Assembly: GCF_003315175.1 (NCBI RefSeq)
Contig: NZ_QNRQ01000011.1
Coordinates: 62,001-126,000, forward strand
Length of the DNA: 64,000 nt
Reading direction: 5' to 3'
Origin: Eoetvoesiella caeni
Lineage (GTDB): Bacteria > Pseudomonadota > Gammaproteobacteria > Burkholderiales > Burkholderiaceae_B
The notes under the pieces were generated by a model, which was not told the origin of the DNA, made no database searches, and saw only the letters and a list, made by a program, of their open reading frames with translations. Below, one piece after another: positions 18,387-29,140 of this stretch (position 1 is its first letter; each line of letters starts with the position of its first letter). The position numbers were made by a program, and so were the translations under genes.

Positions 18387-19015
18387 TGGGGCATTTATTT
18401 CCTCCCATTTCCGCGGCCGGGAGGCAGGGCCGCAGCGGCACGGGCTGGTATGGCCGTCGCGTGCCCGTGTGGCTGCCAGGCCTCTTGTTGCTGGCGACGG
18501 CGGCTTTGCGCCCATGGTTTGAAGTGCACATGGCGCGCCACATGGGGCTGGAGCTGCCATTGCTGTTTTTCGTGGGCTGGCTGGCCGCCGCCGCGGCAGG
18601 GCCGCGTTTCACCCGTTTTCTGCAGCCCTGGAATGCGAAGGGGCTGGCAGCGCTGGTCTTTACCTTGTTGCTTAGCGCCTTCTGGATGATCCCCGCGGCT
18701 CTGGACCTGGCTGTGCTGCATCCCGCGGTGGGAATTGCCAAGGTGGCCTGCTGGGTATTGGCCGGCTTGCTGCTGGGAGCCTCATGGCGTCAGGCGGGCT
18801 TGGTAATTCAGGCATTTTTTATTTTCAATTGGTGCTGGATGACAACAGCCGTGGGGCTGATATACCAGCAGGCTCCGCAGCAGCTGTGCACTGTTTACCT
18901 GCCCGATGAACAATGGAGCGCTGGCGCGTTCATGATCTTCTGGGCTGTGGCGGTTTTTGTACTGTGGGTGCCGGGGGCTGTGAAAGGCGCTAATTTGCTG
19001 GGCGGCGGCGCCTGA
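18386..19015 (+). CDS. Integral membrane protein of the oxidase operon, function unknown
   Basis: Not recognised with certainty. A 209-residue protein with about six hydrophobic segments (for example VWLPGLLLLATAAL, LELPLLFFVGWLAAAAAG, GLAALVFTLLLSAFWMI, AKVACWVLAGLLLG, FMIFWAVAVFVLWVPG). The GTG start shares its first base with the SCO stop codon. The topology and place resemble oxidase assembly proteins such as CtaG/Caa3-type, but I see no metal-ligand signature to prove it; His residues in the VHMARHMG region are candidates. Confidence 0.75.
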   Translation: MGHLFPPISAAGRQGRSGTGWYGRRVPVWLPGLLLLATAALRPWFEVHMARHMGLELPLLFFVGWLAAAAAGPRFTRFLQPWNAKGLAALVFTLLLSAFWMIPAALDLAVLHPAVGIAKVACWVLAGLLLGASWRQAGLVIQAFFIFNWCWMTTAVGLIYQQAPQQLCTVYLPDEQWSAGAFMIFWAVAVFVLWVPGAVKGANLLGGGA

Positions 19016-19097
19016 GCATGTTGGCCTGGCGGCAAGGCCGGGCGCCATTATGGTGCTCGAACCTGAAAAAACGCACAAGCTAGGTGCATTCCCTAAG

Positions 19098-19161
19098 TGT
19101 CATATGACAAGAAGTAGTGCAGAATCTCGTTCATGCAGGTGAGGAGACATAGCCCTGCATG
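19098..19161 (+). promoter_or_regulatory. Palindrome and hairpin in the gap after the oxidase operon
   Basis: A perfect 12-bp palindrome TGTCATATGACA (19098-19109) is followed by a hairpin with arms CATGCAGG (19132-19139) and CCTGCATG (19154-19161). Nothing coding was found in 19016-19283. Function unknown. Confidence 0.35.
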
Positions 19162-19221
19162 GGCAAGCCGAATAAAAGCGGCTAATAAAAAACAGCTGGT
19201 CCCATAAAAAATATAAACAGC

Positions 19222-19254
19222 ACAAAGGCCGACGATACCCTCGTCGGCCTTTGT
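19222..19254. terminator. Strong hairpin terminator between convergent units
   Basis: A perfect 14-bp stem ACAAAGGCCGACGA / TCGTCGGCCTTTGT with a 5-nt loop, between the oxidase operon (plus) and the Smr gene (minus). On the minus strand it is followed by a T-rich stretch. Confidence 0.85.
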
Positions 19255-19283
19255 CTATTCTGAATCAATAAACCGATCTTGGC

Positions 19284-20009
19284 TTACTTCAAGCGCAACA
19301 AGGCTTGTACGGCACCGCTGCCGCCGTCGTGCTCTGCGCATTCGGTATAGGCCTTTACCGCCTGCATCTGCGAGAGCCAGCGCCGAACGGTTTCTTTAAG
19401 CACCGGGGCGCCGTCCTTCGAACCATACCCTTTGCCATGCACGATGCGCACGCACTTTATGCCGTGGGCCAGGCAAGATTGCAAAAACTGCTCCAGGCGT
19501 TCGCGCGCTTCGTCCAGCGTGGAGCCGTGCAAATCCAGGCTGGCCTCTATAGGCCATTTGCCGCGTTTCAGGTCTTTTATCAGGTCGGGGCCATGGCCGG
19601 CCTGGATGAAGCTGCCGTCGTCCAGCTTGGCCGGGGCGTAATGATCCGAAATGGCCGACAGGGCGGGGCTGTCTTTTCCCATGGCCACTTCGCGGCGCTG
19701 GCGCAGCAAATCGGCTGTGGCGCGAGGTACGGGCGGCAGGCTGGCGCGTTTGGCGTCTTTAATAGGCTGAACCATTTTGACCGCTCGCCGAAACAAGGTA
19801 CGGTCTTCGGTGCTGAGACCGACGTCGGCCTGCGCAAAATGCTGGACGGCGCCGCTTGTCGCAGCGACCGCAGCCGGCTCGGACGGGCCGGGCTGCGTTC
19901 CCCGCTTCTTGGGCGAGACCTTGCGGGTACGCGGTTTGGGCGCGTCCGCCTCGGCCTGCTGCCTTCGCAACGCCTTTAGGTCGGCCAGTCCGGGTTTATT
20001 CGCCGCCAT
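19284..20009 (-). CDS. Smr/MutS2-type domain protein
   Basis: A 241-residue protein with a C-terminal Smr domain (last ~90 residues), a predicted nicking or RNA-cleaving endonuclease fold. The signatures are DLHGSTLDEARERLEQFL and IVHGKGYGSKDGAPVLK. The N-terminal half is basic and low in order (RKVSPKKRGTQPGP), as in the stand-alone YdaL/SmrA type. It ends near the shared hairpin at 19222 and lies 16 bp downstream of trxB on the same strand. Confidence 0.9.
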   Translation of the reverse strand: MAANKPGLADLKALRRQQAEADAPKPRTRKVSPKKRGTQPGPSEPAAVAATSGAVQHFAQADVGLSTEDRTLFRRAVKMVQPIKDAKRASLPPVPRATADLLRQRREVAMGKDSPALSAISDHYAPAKLDDGSFIQAGHGPDLIKDLKRGKWPIEASLDLHGSTLDEARERLEQFLQSCLAHGIKCVRIVHGKGYGSKDGAPVLKETVRRWLSQMQAVKAYTECAEHDGGSGAVQALLRLK

Positions 20010-20025
20010 GGGTGCTTCGCCCTTC

Positions 20026-21003
<978 letters not shown>

Positions 21004-21026
21004 TCATAGGCAATTATAATGAGTCC

Positions 21027-23384
21027 ATGGCTAGATTACCTGCAGCACCTTCCCGTTCCTCGCGCAACGTGCGCAATGGCCCTTCTGCGTTGCAAACCCG
21101 CTTGTCCGGCTTGCTGCGCGAAGCGCGCTGGATCCTCTTCGCGGCGCTTGCCGCGTGGCTCGGCCTAGTGCTGGCCACGTGGGTGCCTTCCGACCCGGGC
21201 TGGTCGCACTCCGTCCACTCCACCGTTACTCAAAACGGCGGCGGCATGCTGGGCGCGTACGTGTCCGACCTCTTGCTATTCCTTTTCGGATACTCGGCCT
21301 GGCTATGGGTGGCTTTGCTGGCACAGCGCGTGGCGGTCGGCTTTTACCGCCTTACCAGCGTCTTGCTGCCCAATGGCAAGGCCGACGTCCTGCCGCGCAT
21401 CCACTGGGAAATCGGTATCGGCTTCTTTTTGCTGTTTCTGGGCGTCATGGGCATTGCGGCGCAGCAACTGCAGCATTTCGGTACGAGCTTGCCCAGCGGC
21501 GCCGGAGGGCAGCTGGGCAAATTGCTGGCGGCCGGAATGTCCGAAGTGTTCGGGTCCACCGGTTGTACGCTGCTTCTGCTGGTGTTCATTGCGGTGGGCG
21601 CCAGCCTTTTCCTGGGTTTTTCGTGGCTGCAATTGTCCGAACGCATCGGCACATTCATCGAAAAATCGGTCAGGCGCGCCTTCGAACTCAAGGCGGCCCG
21701 CGAAGACCGCCGCCTGGGCCAGGTAAAGAAGGCCGAGCGCGATGAAACCGTCGTCGCCAAGCAAGAACAACTGGTGCACGAACAGCCGGTGCGTATCGAG
21801 CCCGCCATTGTCTCGGTGCCGAAATCGGTTCGGGCCGAAAAGGAAAAGCAGCAAACCCTGTTTACCGCCGCACCCGAATCCGGCAGTTCGGGCGACCTGC
21901 CCGCGGTCAGCCTGCTTGACCCAGTAACCGAGCGCCTGGAAACGGTCACCCCCGAAACCATAGAGTTCACTTCACGCCTCATCGAGAAAAAACTATCCGA
22001 CTTCGGCGTCAAGGTCGTGGTGGTGGCCGCGCAAGCCGGCCCCGTCATTACCCGCTACGAAATCGAACCAGCCACAGGCGTCAAAGGCAGCCAGATCGTG
22101 AATCTGGCCAAAGACCTGGCCAGGGCGCTCAGCCTGGTCAGCATACGTGTGGTTGAAACCATACCTGGCAAGAATCTGATGGGGCTCGAATTGCCGAATC
22201 CCAAGCGCCAGATGGTCAAGCTCTCCGAGATCATCGGCTCGCAAACCTATTACGCCAGCCAGTCGGTCGTTACCATGGCGCTGGGCAAAGACATTGCCGG
22301 CAACCCCATGGTGGCCGACCTGGCCAAGATGCCGCACCTGCTGGTGGCGGGTACAACGGGCTCGGGCAAGTCGGTAGGTATCAACGCCATGATCCTGTCG
22401 TTGCTGTACAAGGCGGATTCCACCCAAACCCGGCTGATTCTTATCGACCCCAAGATGCTGGAAATGAGCATCTACGAAGGCATTCCGCATCTGTTGGCGC
22501 CGGTCGTCACCGACATGCGCCACGCCGCCAATGCACTTAACTGGTGTGTGGGCGAAATGGAAAAACGCTATCGCCTCATGAGCAAAATGGGGGTGCGCAA
22601 CCTGGCCGGCTACAACGCCAAGATACGCGATGCGATCAAGCGCGAAGAACCCATCCCCAATCCGTTCTCGCTGACGCCCGACGCACCCGAACCCTTGAGC
22701 ACCTTGCCTACCATTGTGGTGGTCATCGACGAGCTGGCCGATTTGATGATGGTGGTCGGCAAGAAAATCGAAGAACTCATTGCACGCCTGGCGCAAAAGG
22801 CGCGGGCAGCGGGCATTCACCTTATTCTGGCTACCCAGCGGCCCAGCGTGGACGTCATCACCGGCCTGATCAAAGCCAATATTCCAACTCGTATTGCTTT
22901 CCAGGTTTCATCCAAGATCGACTCGCGCACCATTCTGGACCAGATGGGCGCTGAAACCTTGCTGGGCCAGGGCGATATGCTCTATATGCCGCCCGGCACG
23001 GGGCTGCCGGTACGCGTACATGGCGCCTTCGTCAGCGACGAAGAAGTGCACCGTGTCGTCGACTACCTTAAGCAGCAGGGCGAGCCCAATTATGTCGAAG
23101 GCCTGCTCGAAGGCGCCCAGGAGGGCGAAACCGGCGACGGCGTAAGCAGTGTCACAGGCTTTGCCGACGCCGAGTCCGACCCCTTGTACGACCAGGCGGT
23201 GGAAGTCATCCTGAAAAACCGGCGGGCGTCCATTTCGTCGGTGCAACGCCACTTGCGCATCGGCTATAACCGTGCGGCGCGCTTGCTCGAACAAATGGAG
23301 CAGGCCGGCCTGGTGTCGGCCATGCAGTCCAACGGCAATCGTGAAATCCTGACCCCAGCCGGAGACTCAGCCAGTGCGGATTAA
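21027..23384 (+). CDS. ftsK: DNA translocase FtsK
   Basis: Septum-anchored DNA pump that clears the chromosome terminus and activates dimer resolution. From the ATG at 21027 it has 785 residues: four TM helices in the first 200, a charged linker, and the RecA-type motor with Walker A GTTGSGKS at about 440 and Walker [12 protein letters not shown]. The C-terminal gamma winged-helix domain ([22 protein letters not shown]) reads polar KOPS sites. The linker is short, as in SpoIIIE-type members. Start choice is uncertain: an ATG at 21000 is in frame and neither has a strong ribosome site. lolA overlaps the 3' end. Confidence 0.95.
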   Translation: MARLPAAPSRSSRNVRNGPSALQTRLSGLLREARWILFAALAAWLGLVLATWVPSDPGWSHSVHSTVTQNGGGMLGAYVSDLLLFLFGYSAWLWVALLAQRVAVGFYRLTSVLLPNGKADVLPRIHWEIGIGFFLLFLGVMGIAAQQLQHFGTSLPSGAGGQLGKLLAAGMSEVFGSTGCTLLLLVFIAVGASLFLGFSWLQLSERIGTFIEKSVRRAFELKAAREDRRLGQVKKAERDETVVAKQEQLVHEQPVRIEPAIVSVPKSVRAEKEKQQTLFTAAPESGSSGDLPAVSLLDPVTERLETVTPETIEFTSRLIEKKLSDFGVKVVVVAAQAGPVITRYEIEPATGVKGSQIVNLAKDLARALSLVSIRVVETIPGKNLMGLELPNPKRQMVKLSEIIGSQTYYASQSVVTMALGKDIAGNPMVADLAKMPHLLVAGTTGSGKSVGINAMILSLLYKADSTQTRLILIDPKMLEMSIYEGIPHLLAPVVTDMRHAANALNWCVGEMEKRYRLMSKMGVRNLAGYNAKIRDAIKREEPIPNPFSLTPDAPEPLSTLPTIVVVIDELADLMMVVGKKIEELIARLAQKARAAGIHLILATQRPSVDVITGLIKANIPTRIAFQVSSKIDSRTILDQMGAETLLGQGDMLYMPPGTGLPVRVHGAFVSDEEVHRVVDYLKQQGEPNYVEGLLEGAQEGETGDGVSSVTGFADAESDPLYDQAVEVILKNRRASISSVQRHLRIGYNRAARLLEQMEQAGLVSAMQSNGNREILTPAGDSASAD

Positions 23385-23994
23385 AAACTTAGTGCTTGCC
23401 GCCGTGCTTGCGGCCAGTCCCCTGGTTGCGTGGTCGGCCGACGCCCCGGCGCAGTTGCGCCAGTTCATCGACAAAGTGGCTTCGGCCACCGGCGATTTTA
23501 CGCAGCAAACCACCGGGCAGGGCCGTAGCAAGCCGCAGCAGGACGGGCAGTTCGCGTTTCAACGGCCAGGCAAGTTCAGGTGGGACGTCAAGCAGCCGTA
23601 CGAGCAGCTTGTGGTTTCGGACGGCGCTACCGTCTATCAGTACGACCCCGACCTGGCCCAGGTAACCCAGCGTACGGTCGATAAGTCCATTGGCGCTTCG
23701 CCTGCGGCTATTTTGTTCGGCTCGGGTTCGCTGGACGAGTCCTTCAATATCAGCGCCTTGCCTGATAACGACGGCCTGCAGTGGTTGCGCGCCAAGCCGC
23801 GCAGTTCCGACGCGGGATTCGCCTATGTCGATATCGGCTTTCGCAACAATTTGCCGGCCCGCCTGCAACTGCTCGATTCGTTCGGCCAGACCACGCGCAT
23901 CGACTTAAGCAACATCAAGGCAAATCCTTCCTTGCCTGCGTCCGAGTTCAAGTTCGTTCCACCCAAAGGGGTGGACGTCGTCAAGATGCAATAG
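23374..23994 (+). CDS. lolA: Outer-membrane lipoprotein carrier protein LolA
   Basis: Periplasmic carrier moving lipoproteins from LolCDE to LolB. It has 206 residues with a signal peptide ([22 protein letters not shown]) and the conserved hydrophobic-pocket strands, for example [19 protein letters not shown] and YDPDLAQV. The GTG start lies inside the ftsK stop region (overlap 11 bp). The ftsK-lolA-rarA-serS order is common in proteobacteria. Confidence 0.94.
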   Translation: MRIKNLVLAAVLAASPLVAWSADAPAQLRQFIDKVASATGDFTQQTTGQGRSKPQQDGQFAFQRPGKFRWDVKQPYEQLVVSDGATVYQYDPDLAQVTQRTVDKSIGASPAAILFGSGSLDESFNISALPDNDGLQWLRAKPRSSDAGFAYVDIGFRNNLPARLQLLDSFGQTTRIDLSNIKANPSLPASEFKFVPPKGVDVVKMQ

Positions 23995-24000
23995 GGCGCT

Positions 24001-25341
24001 GTGCTGAAATCCCAGGACTTGTTTGCCAATTCCGCCGCCAGCCTGGCCCATACGCCGTTGGCCGAGCGCTTGCGCCCCAGGACACTGGATGATGTCGTTG
24101 GCCAGGCCCATTTATTGGGCCCGGGCAAGCCGCTGCGTGTGGCCTTTGATTCGGGCCGTCCCCATTCCATGATCTTCTGGGGCCCGCCGGGCGTGGGCAA
24201 GACAACGCTGGCGCGCCTGATGGCCGATGGCTTTGATGCCCAGTTCCTGGCCATGTCGGCGGTATTGGGTGGGGTCAAGGACATTCGCGATGCCGTGGTT
24301 GCCGCCCAGGTGGCGCAAGGCCAGGGCCGGCGCACCATATTGTTCGTCGACGAAGTCCATCGCTTCAACAAGGCCCAGCAAGACGCCTTCCTGCCCTATG
24401 TGGAAAGCGGCCTGTTCACCTTCATAGGCGCAACAACCGAAAACCCCTCGTTTGAAGTCAACTCGGCTTTGCTTTCGCGCGCCCGCGTTTACGTGCTGGA
24501 ATCCATTTCACAGCAAGATCTTCTTAGCCTGATAGGGCGGGCAATGGCCATTATCAATGCCCCGGCGCAAGACCAGGGGGCGCCTTTGGTGTTCGACCCG
24601 GAGGCGCAGGCGCAATTGGCGGCATGGGCCGATGGCGATGCGCGCCGGTTGATCAACGCGGTCGAGGTCGTGGCCGAATCGGCCCGCAATGCGCAGCGCG
24701 AACTTATCGATTCCGAGTGGCTGGAAACTTCCTTGTCGCAGAACTTGCGCCGCTTCGATAAAGGCGGCGATGCCTTTTACGACCAGATCAGCGCCTTGCA
24801 CAAAGCGGTGCGCGGCTCGGACCCGGATGCTTCCCTGTATTGGTTTGCACGCATGCTGGACGGGGGCGTCGACCCGCGCTATCTGTCGCGGCGCATAGTC
24901 CGCATGGCGGTCGAGGACATCGGCCTGGCGGATCCGCGCGCAACCGAACTGGCCTTGAACGGCGCCGATATCTACGAGCGCCTGGGTTCGCCCGAAGGTG
25001 AACTGGCGCTGGCGCAAGCCGTGGTGTACTTGGCGTGCGCCGCCAAATCCAATGCGGTGTATAACGCCTACAAAGCGGCCAAGGCCTATGCGCAGCAGCA
25101 CGGCAGCGCGCCGGTGCCCATGCACTTGCGCAACGCTCCGACCAAGCTCATGAAAGAGCTCGGCCATGGCAAGGCATACCGCTATGCGCACGACGAGCCG
25201 CATGGTTACGCCGCGGGCGTGCAGTATTTTCCCGATGGGCTGAGGGCTCAGTTCTACCGCCCGACAGATCGGGGTCTAGAGGGTAAAATCGCCGACAAAC
25301 TGGCGTTTTTACGCGATCTGGACAAGCAGAACAAATCTTGA
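24001..25341 (+). CDS. rarA: Replication-associated recombination protein RarA (MgsA)
   Basis: AAA+ ATPase related to clamp-loader subunits that acts at stalled replication forks. It has 446 residues with Walker A GPPGVGKT at 61-68, Walker B FVDEVHRFNKAQQD, sensor 1 GATTENPSFEVNSALLSR and the C-terminal tetramerisation domain (YYRP-like FYRPTDRGLEGKI). The GTG start is 6 bp after the lolA stop, so the two are probably one transcript. Confidence 0.95.
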   Translation: MLKSQDLFANSAASLAHTPLAERLRPRTLDDVVGQAHLLGPGKPLRVAFDSGRPHSMIFWGPPGVGKTTLARLMADGFDAQFLAMSAVLGGVKDIRDAVVAAQVAQGQGRRTILFVDEVHRFNKAQQDAFLPYVESGLFTFIGATTENPSFEVNSALLSRARVYVLESISQQDLLSLIGRAMAIINAPAQDQGAPLVFDPEAQAQLAAWADGDARRLINAVEVVAESARNAQRELIDSEWLETSLSQNLRRFDKGGDAFYDQISALHKAVRGSDPDASLYWFARMLDGGVDPRYLSRRIVRMAVEDIGLADPRATELALNGADIYERLGSPEGELALAQAVVYLACAAKSNAVYNAYKAAKAYAQQHGSAPVPMHLRNAPTKLMKELGHGKAYRYAHDEPHGYAAGVQYFPDGLRAQFYRPTDRGLEGKIADKLAFLRDLDKQNKS

Positions 25342-25373
25342 CCGCTTATTCTTTCATCTTAATTTTCTGGTAA

Positions 25374-26723
<1,350 letters not shown>

Positions 26724-26769
26724 AAAAACACCGTGCGCCTGTAGCGTTGCGGTTTGCCGCCCGCTAAGG

Positions 26770-26811
26770 GGCGGCTCTTTTGCTTGGCGAATCTGCGGCC
26801 AAAGAGCCGCC
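26770..26811. terminator. Inverted repeat between serS and alaA
   Basis: Arms GGCGGCTCTTT and AAAGAGCCGCC (11 bp, perfect) with a 20-nt loop, between two convergent genes. There is no strong T run, so terminator function is likely but not certain. Confidence 0.55.
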
Positions 26812-26819
26812 TGCGCCAG

Positions 26820-28073
26820 CTATTCGGCGGTAAGGGACTCTGCCTGCGCCTTGCTGTGCTTGTTGCGGTAGTCCTCGAGAAACTTGGCGATGCGGCCAAT
26901 GGCTTCACGCAAGTCGGGCTCATGCGGCAAAAACACAATGCGGAAGTGATCGGGACGCGGCCAGTTGAATCCCGTGCCCTGCACCAGCATCACACGCGTG
27001 GCTTCCAGTAGCTGCAGGAAAAACTGGCGGTCGTCCTCGATGGGGTAGACCTCGGGGTCGAGCCGCGGAAACATATACAGCGCGGCCTGCGGCTTGACGC
27101 AGGTGACACCCGGAATGGCGGTAATCAGTTCGTAGGCCAGATCGCGTTGATGGCGCAGCCGGCCGCCCTCGCGCACCAGGTCGTTGATGCTTTGGTAGCC
27201 GCCCAGCGCAGTCTGGATCGCCCATTGGCCTGGCACGTTGGCACACAGCCTCATGTTGGCAAGCATGTTCAAGCCTTCGATGTAGTCGCTGGCGGCTTGT
27301 TTGTCGCCCGTGACCACCAGCCAGCCTGCGCGGTAGCCGCAGGCGCGGTAGCTTTTGGAGAGCGAATTGAAGGTCAAGGTCAGTACATCGTTGGACAGAC
27401 TTGCCATTGCGGTGTGCTTGACGTCGTCGTACAGTACTTTGTCGTATACCTCGTCGGCCAGAATGACCAGCCCGTGTTTGCGCGCGATGGCAATGATTTC
27501 CCGCAGCACATGGTCGGGATAGAGCACGCCCGTTGGGTTGTTCGGGTTGATGACCACGATTCCCTTGGTGCGCGGCGTTATCTTCGAGCGGATGTCATCC
27601 AGGTCGGGAATCCAGCCGTTGGCTTCATCGCACAAGTAGTGTACGGGTGTGCCGCCCGACAGGCTGGTAACCGCCGTCCACAGCGGATAGTCGGGCGCGG
27701 GCAGCAGCAGTTCGTCGCCATCGTCCAGCAAAGCGTTGGTGGCCATTGCGATCAGGTCGGACGCTCCGTTGCCCAGGTAGACATCTTCCAGCGTCACACC
27801 CTGTACGCCCTGGGCCTGGGTGTAATGCATTACTGCTTTGCGCGCGGCGAAGATGCCCTTGCTGTCCGAATAGCCCGCCGAGTTGGGCAGATTGCGGATC
27901 ATGTCCTGCTGCACTTCTTCGGGGGCGTCGAAGCCGAACACGGCCAGGTTGCCGATATTGAGCTTGATGAGCTGCTGGCCTTCGTCTTCCATCTGCTTGG
28001 CCCTGTCCATGATGGGGCCGCGAATATCGTACAGGACGTGAGCCAGCTTGCTCGATTTGTTGATGGTTTTCAT
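26820..28073 (-). CDS. alaA: Alanine-type aminotransferase (AlaA/YfbQ-like)
   Basis: A PLP enzyme of aminotransferase class I/II, probably pyruvate to alanine with glutamate. From the ATG at 28073 it has 417 residues: MKTINKSSKLAHVLYDIRGP is the typical AlaA start; NPNNPTG, the Asp207 of LADEVYD and the Schiff-base Lys240 in SLSKSYRACGYRAGW are present. The ribosome site is poor, and the long open frame upstream of 28073 is not conserved. This is the last gene on this side with a chromosomal look. Confidence 0.9.
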   Translation of the reverse strand: MKTINKSSKLAHVLYDIRGPIMDRAKQMEDEGQQLIKLNIGNLAVFGFDAPEEVQQDMIRNLPNSAGYSDSKGIFAARKAVMHYTQAQGVQGVTLEDVYLGNGASDLIAMATNALLDDGDELLLPAPDYPLWTAVTSLSGGTPVHYLCDEANGWIPDLDDIRSKITPRTKGIVVINPNNPTGVLYPDHVLREIIAIARKHGLVILADEVYDKVLYDDVKHTAMASLSNDVLTLTFNSLSKSYRACGYRAGWLVVTGDKQAASDYIEGLNMLANMRLCANVPGQWAIQTALGGYQSINDLVREGGRLRHQRDLAYELITAIPGVTCVKPQAALYMFPRLDPEVYPIEDDRQFFLQLLEATRVMLVQGTGFNWPRPDHFRIVFLPHEPDLREAIGRIAKFLEDYRNKHSKAQAESLTAE

Positions 28074-28543
28074 GGGGGGTATGGGTGGTTTTCTGTGGAA
28101 ATGTGCGCCTAGAAGCATAGCACTTTGGTGCTTGCGCGGCTTCAGGGGCAAAAAAGGGCCGATGTCAAGCACTCCATAAACGGCAGCGCATCGGCTGAAG
28201 TCTAAGTGTGACAAGGGCTTGGGCGTTTGTGCCAGCTCCCTGGCCAGTCCGGCTCTTGTAGGCCAGGAGCCACATAGGAGCAACGCGGTTGCGGGCCTGA
28301 GCGTACCCAAGCGGGCCTCTGATGAGGCTTGCTTGAATGATATGACAAGGCGCCCGCAAACCATAGCCCTCCCCCAAGACGCGAAAGCGCAGGCCACCGA
28401 CCTGCGCTTTCGCGGATGCGGCGCAGCGTAACGGTCAAGGCCCGCTTATCCCACCCCACCAATCCGTCACCAGATCAGTGGGACCATGCTGCTTTCAAGA
28501 TGTCAGAAACTGATGTATCATTTCTCACCTTAAGAGGTGTCCT
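28074..28543. other. Non-coding junction between chromosome genes and the defence operon
   Basis: 470 bp without a supportable gene. It contains a perfect 14-bp inverted repeat (CGCGAAAGCGCAGG / CCTGCGCTTTCGCG, 28380-28414, 7-nt loop, no T run) and a shorter GGCCGATG/CATCGGCT pair around 28157-28195. Any island or ICE attachment site on this side should lie here, but without the other end I cannot identify a direct repeat. Confidence 0.5.
28505..28539 (+). promoter_or_regulatory. Candidate operator and RBS hairpin of the AbiE-like operon
   Basis: Two elements lie directly ahead of the antitoxin start: an imperfect inverted repeat AGAAACTGAT-GT-ATCATTTCT (28505-28525) and the palindromic CACCT-TAAG-AGGTG (28526-28539), whose right arm covers the AGAGG ribosome site. 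AbiEi antitoxins are known to repress their own operon by binding inverted repeats, so the first is a candidate operator. Confidence 0.4.
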
Positions 28544-29140
28544 ATGAACACGCTGCCCGAGACCATCCTGCAACAAGCGCGATCCCTCCCCGAGGGAGGC
28601 GTCCTGTCGCCCAAGGAGTTCCTGCACTTGGGAAGCCGATCGGCGGTAGATCAGGCGTTCTCTCGATTGGCCAAGGCCGGCAAGCTGCTGCGCGTAGCGC
28701 GCGGCGCCTACGCTGCCCCGATTTCCGGTCGCTTCGGTTCTCGCGCTCCCACTCCCGAGAAGGTCGTCAGGGCGCTGGCCGAGCAGAGCGGCGAGATCGT
28801 CGTGCCGCACGGCGCCAGTGCCGCCAATGTCCTGGGCCTGACGCAGCAGGTTCCCATCCGTGAGGTCTACCTGACCTCCGGCCGGACCCGGAAGTTGAAG
28901 CTCGGGCGCTCGGAAGTGCTGGTGAAGCACGCGCCGCGCTGGATGTTGGCGCTAGGCACGCGGCCGGCAGGCTCGGCCGTGCGCGCACTGGCCTGGATCG
29001 GGCCGACGCACGCCGATGAGTCGCTGGCGTCGCTTCGTCGCACCTTGCCTCGTTCCGAATGGAAGGCACTGACCTTGGCGCGCGCGACGCTACCCGGCTG
29101 GATGGCGCAAGCCATCGGCAAGGAAGCCGCTCGTGGCTGA
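28544..29140 (+). CDS. AbiEi-like type IV antitoxin (DUF6088 type)
   Basis: A 198-residue protein with an N-terminal winged-helix domain (VLSPKEFLHLGSRSAVDQAFSRLAKAGKLLRVARGAYAAP, about 20-65) and a C-terminal domain of the AbiEi antitoxin group. In AbiE systems the antitoxin represses the operon and neutralises the toxin without stable binding to it. The ATG has AGAGG 6 nt upstream. Its last 8 bp overlap the start of the AbiEii-like toxin gene, the usual antitoxin-toxin coupling. First gene of the defence operon. Confidence 0.85.
   Translation: MNTLPETILQQARSLPEGGVLSPKEFLHLGSRSAVDQAFSRLAKAGKLLRVARGAYAAPISGRFGSRAPTPEKVVRALAEQSGEIVVPHGASAANVLGLTQQVPIREVYLTSGRTRKLKLGRSEVLVKHAPRWMLALGTRPAGSAVRALAWIGPTHADESLASLRRTLPRSEWKALTLARATLPGWMAQAIGKEAARG

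Noticed and set aside
28141-28165. A6 run that could resemble the T-rich 8-bp target of Tn4371-type integration
   Set aside because: The opposite end of the element is outside the window, so no direct repeat can be shown; a homopolymer run alone is no evidence.
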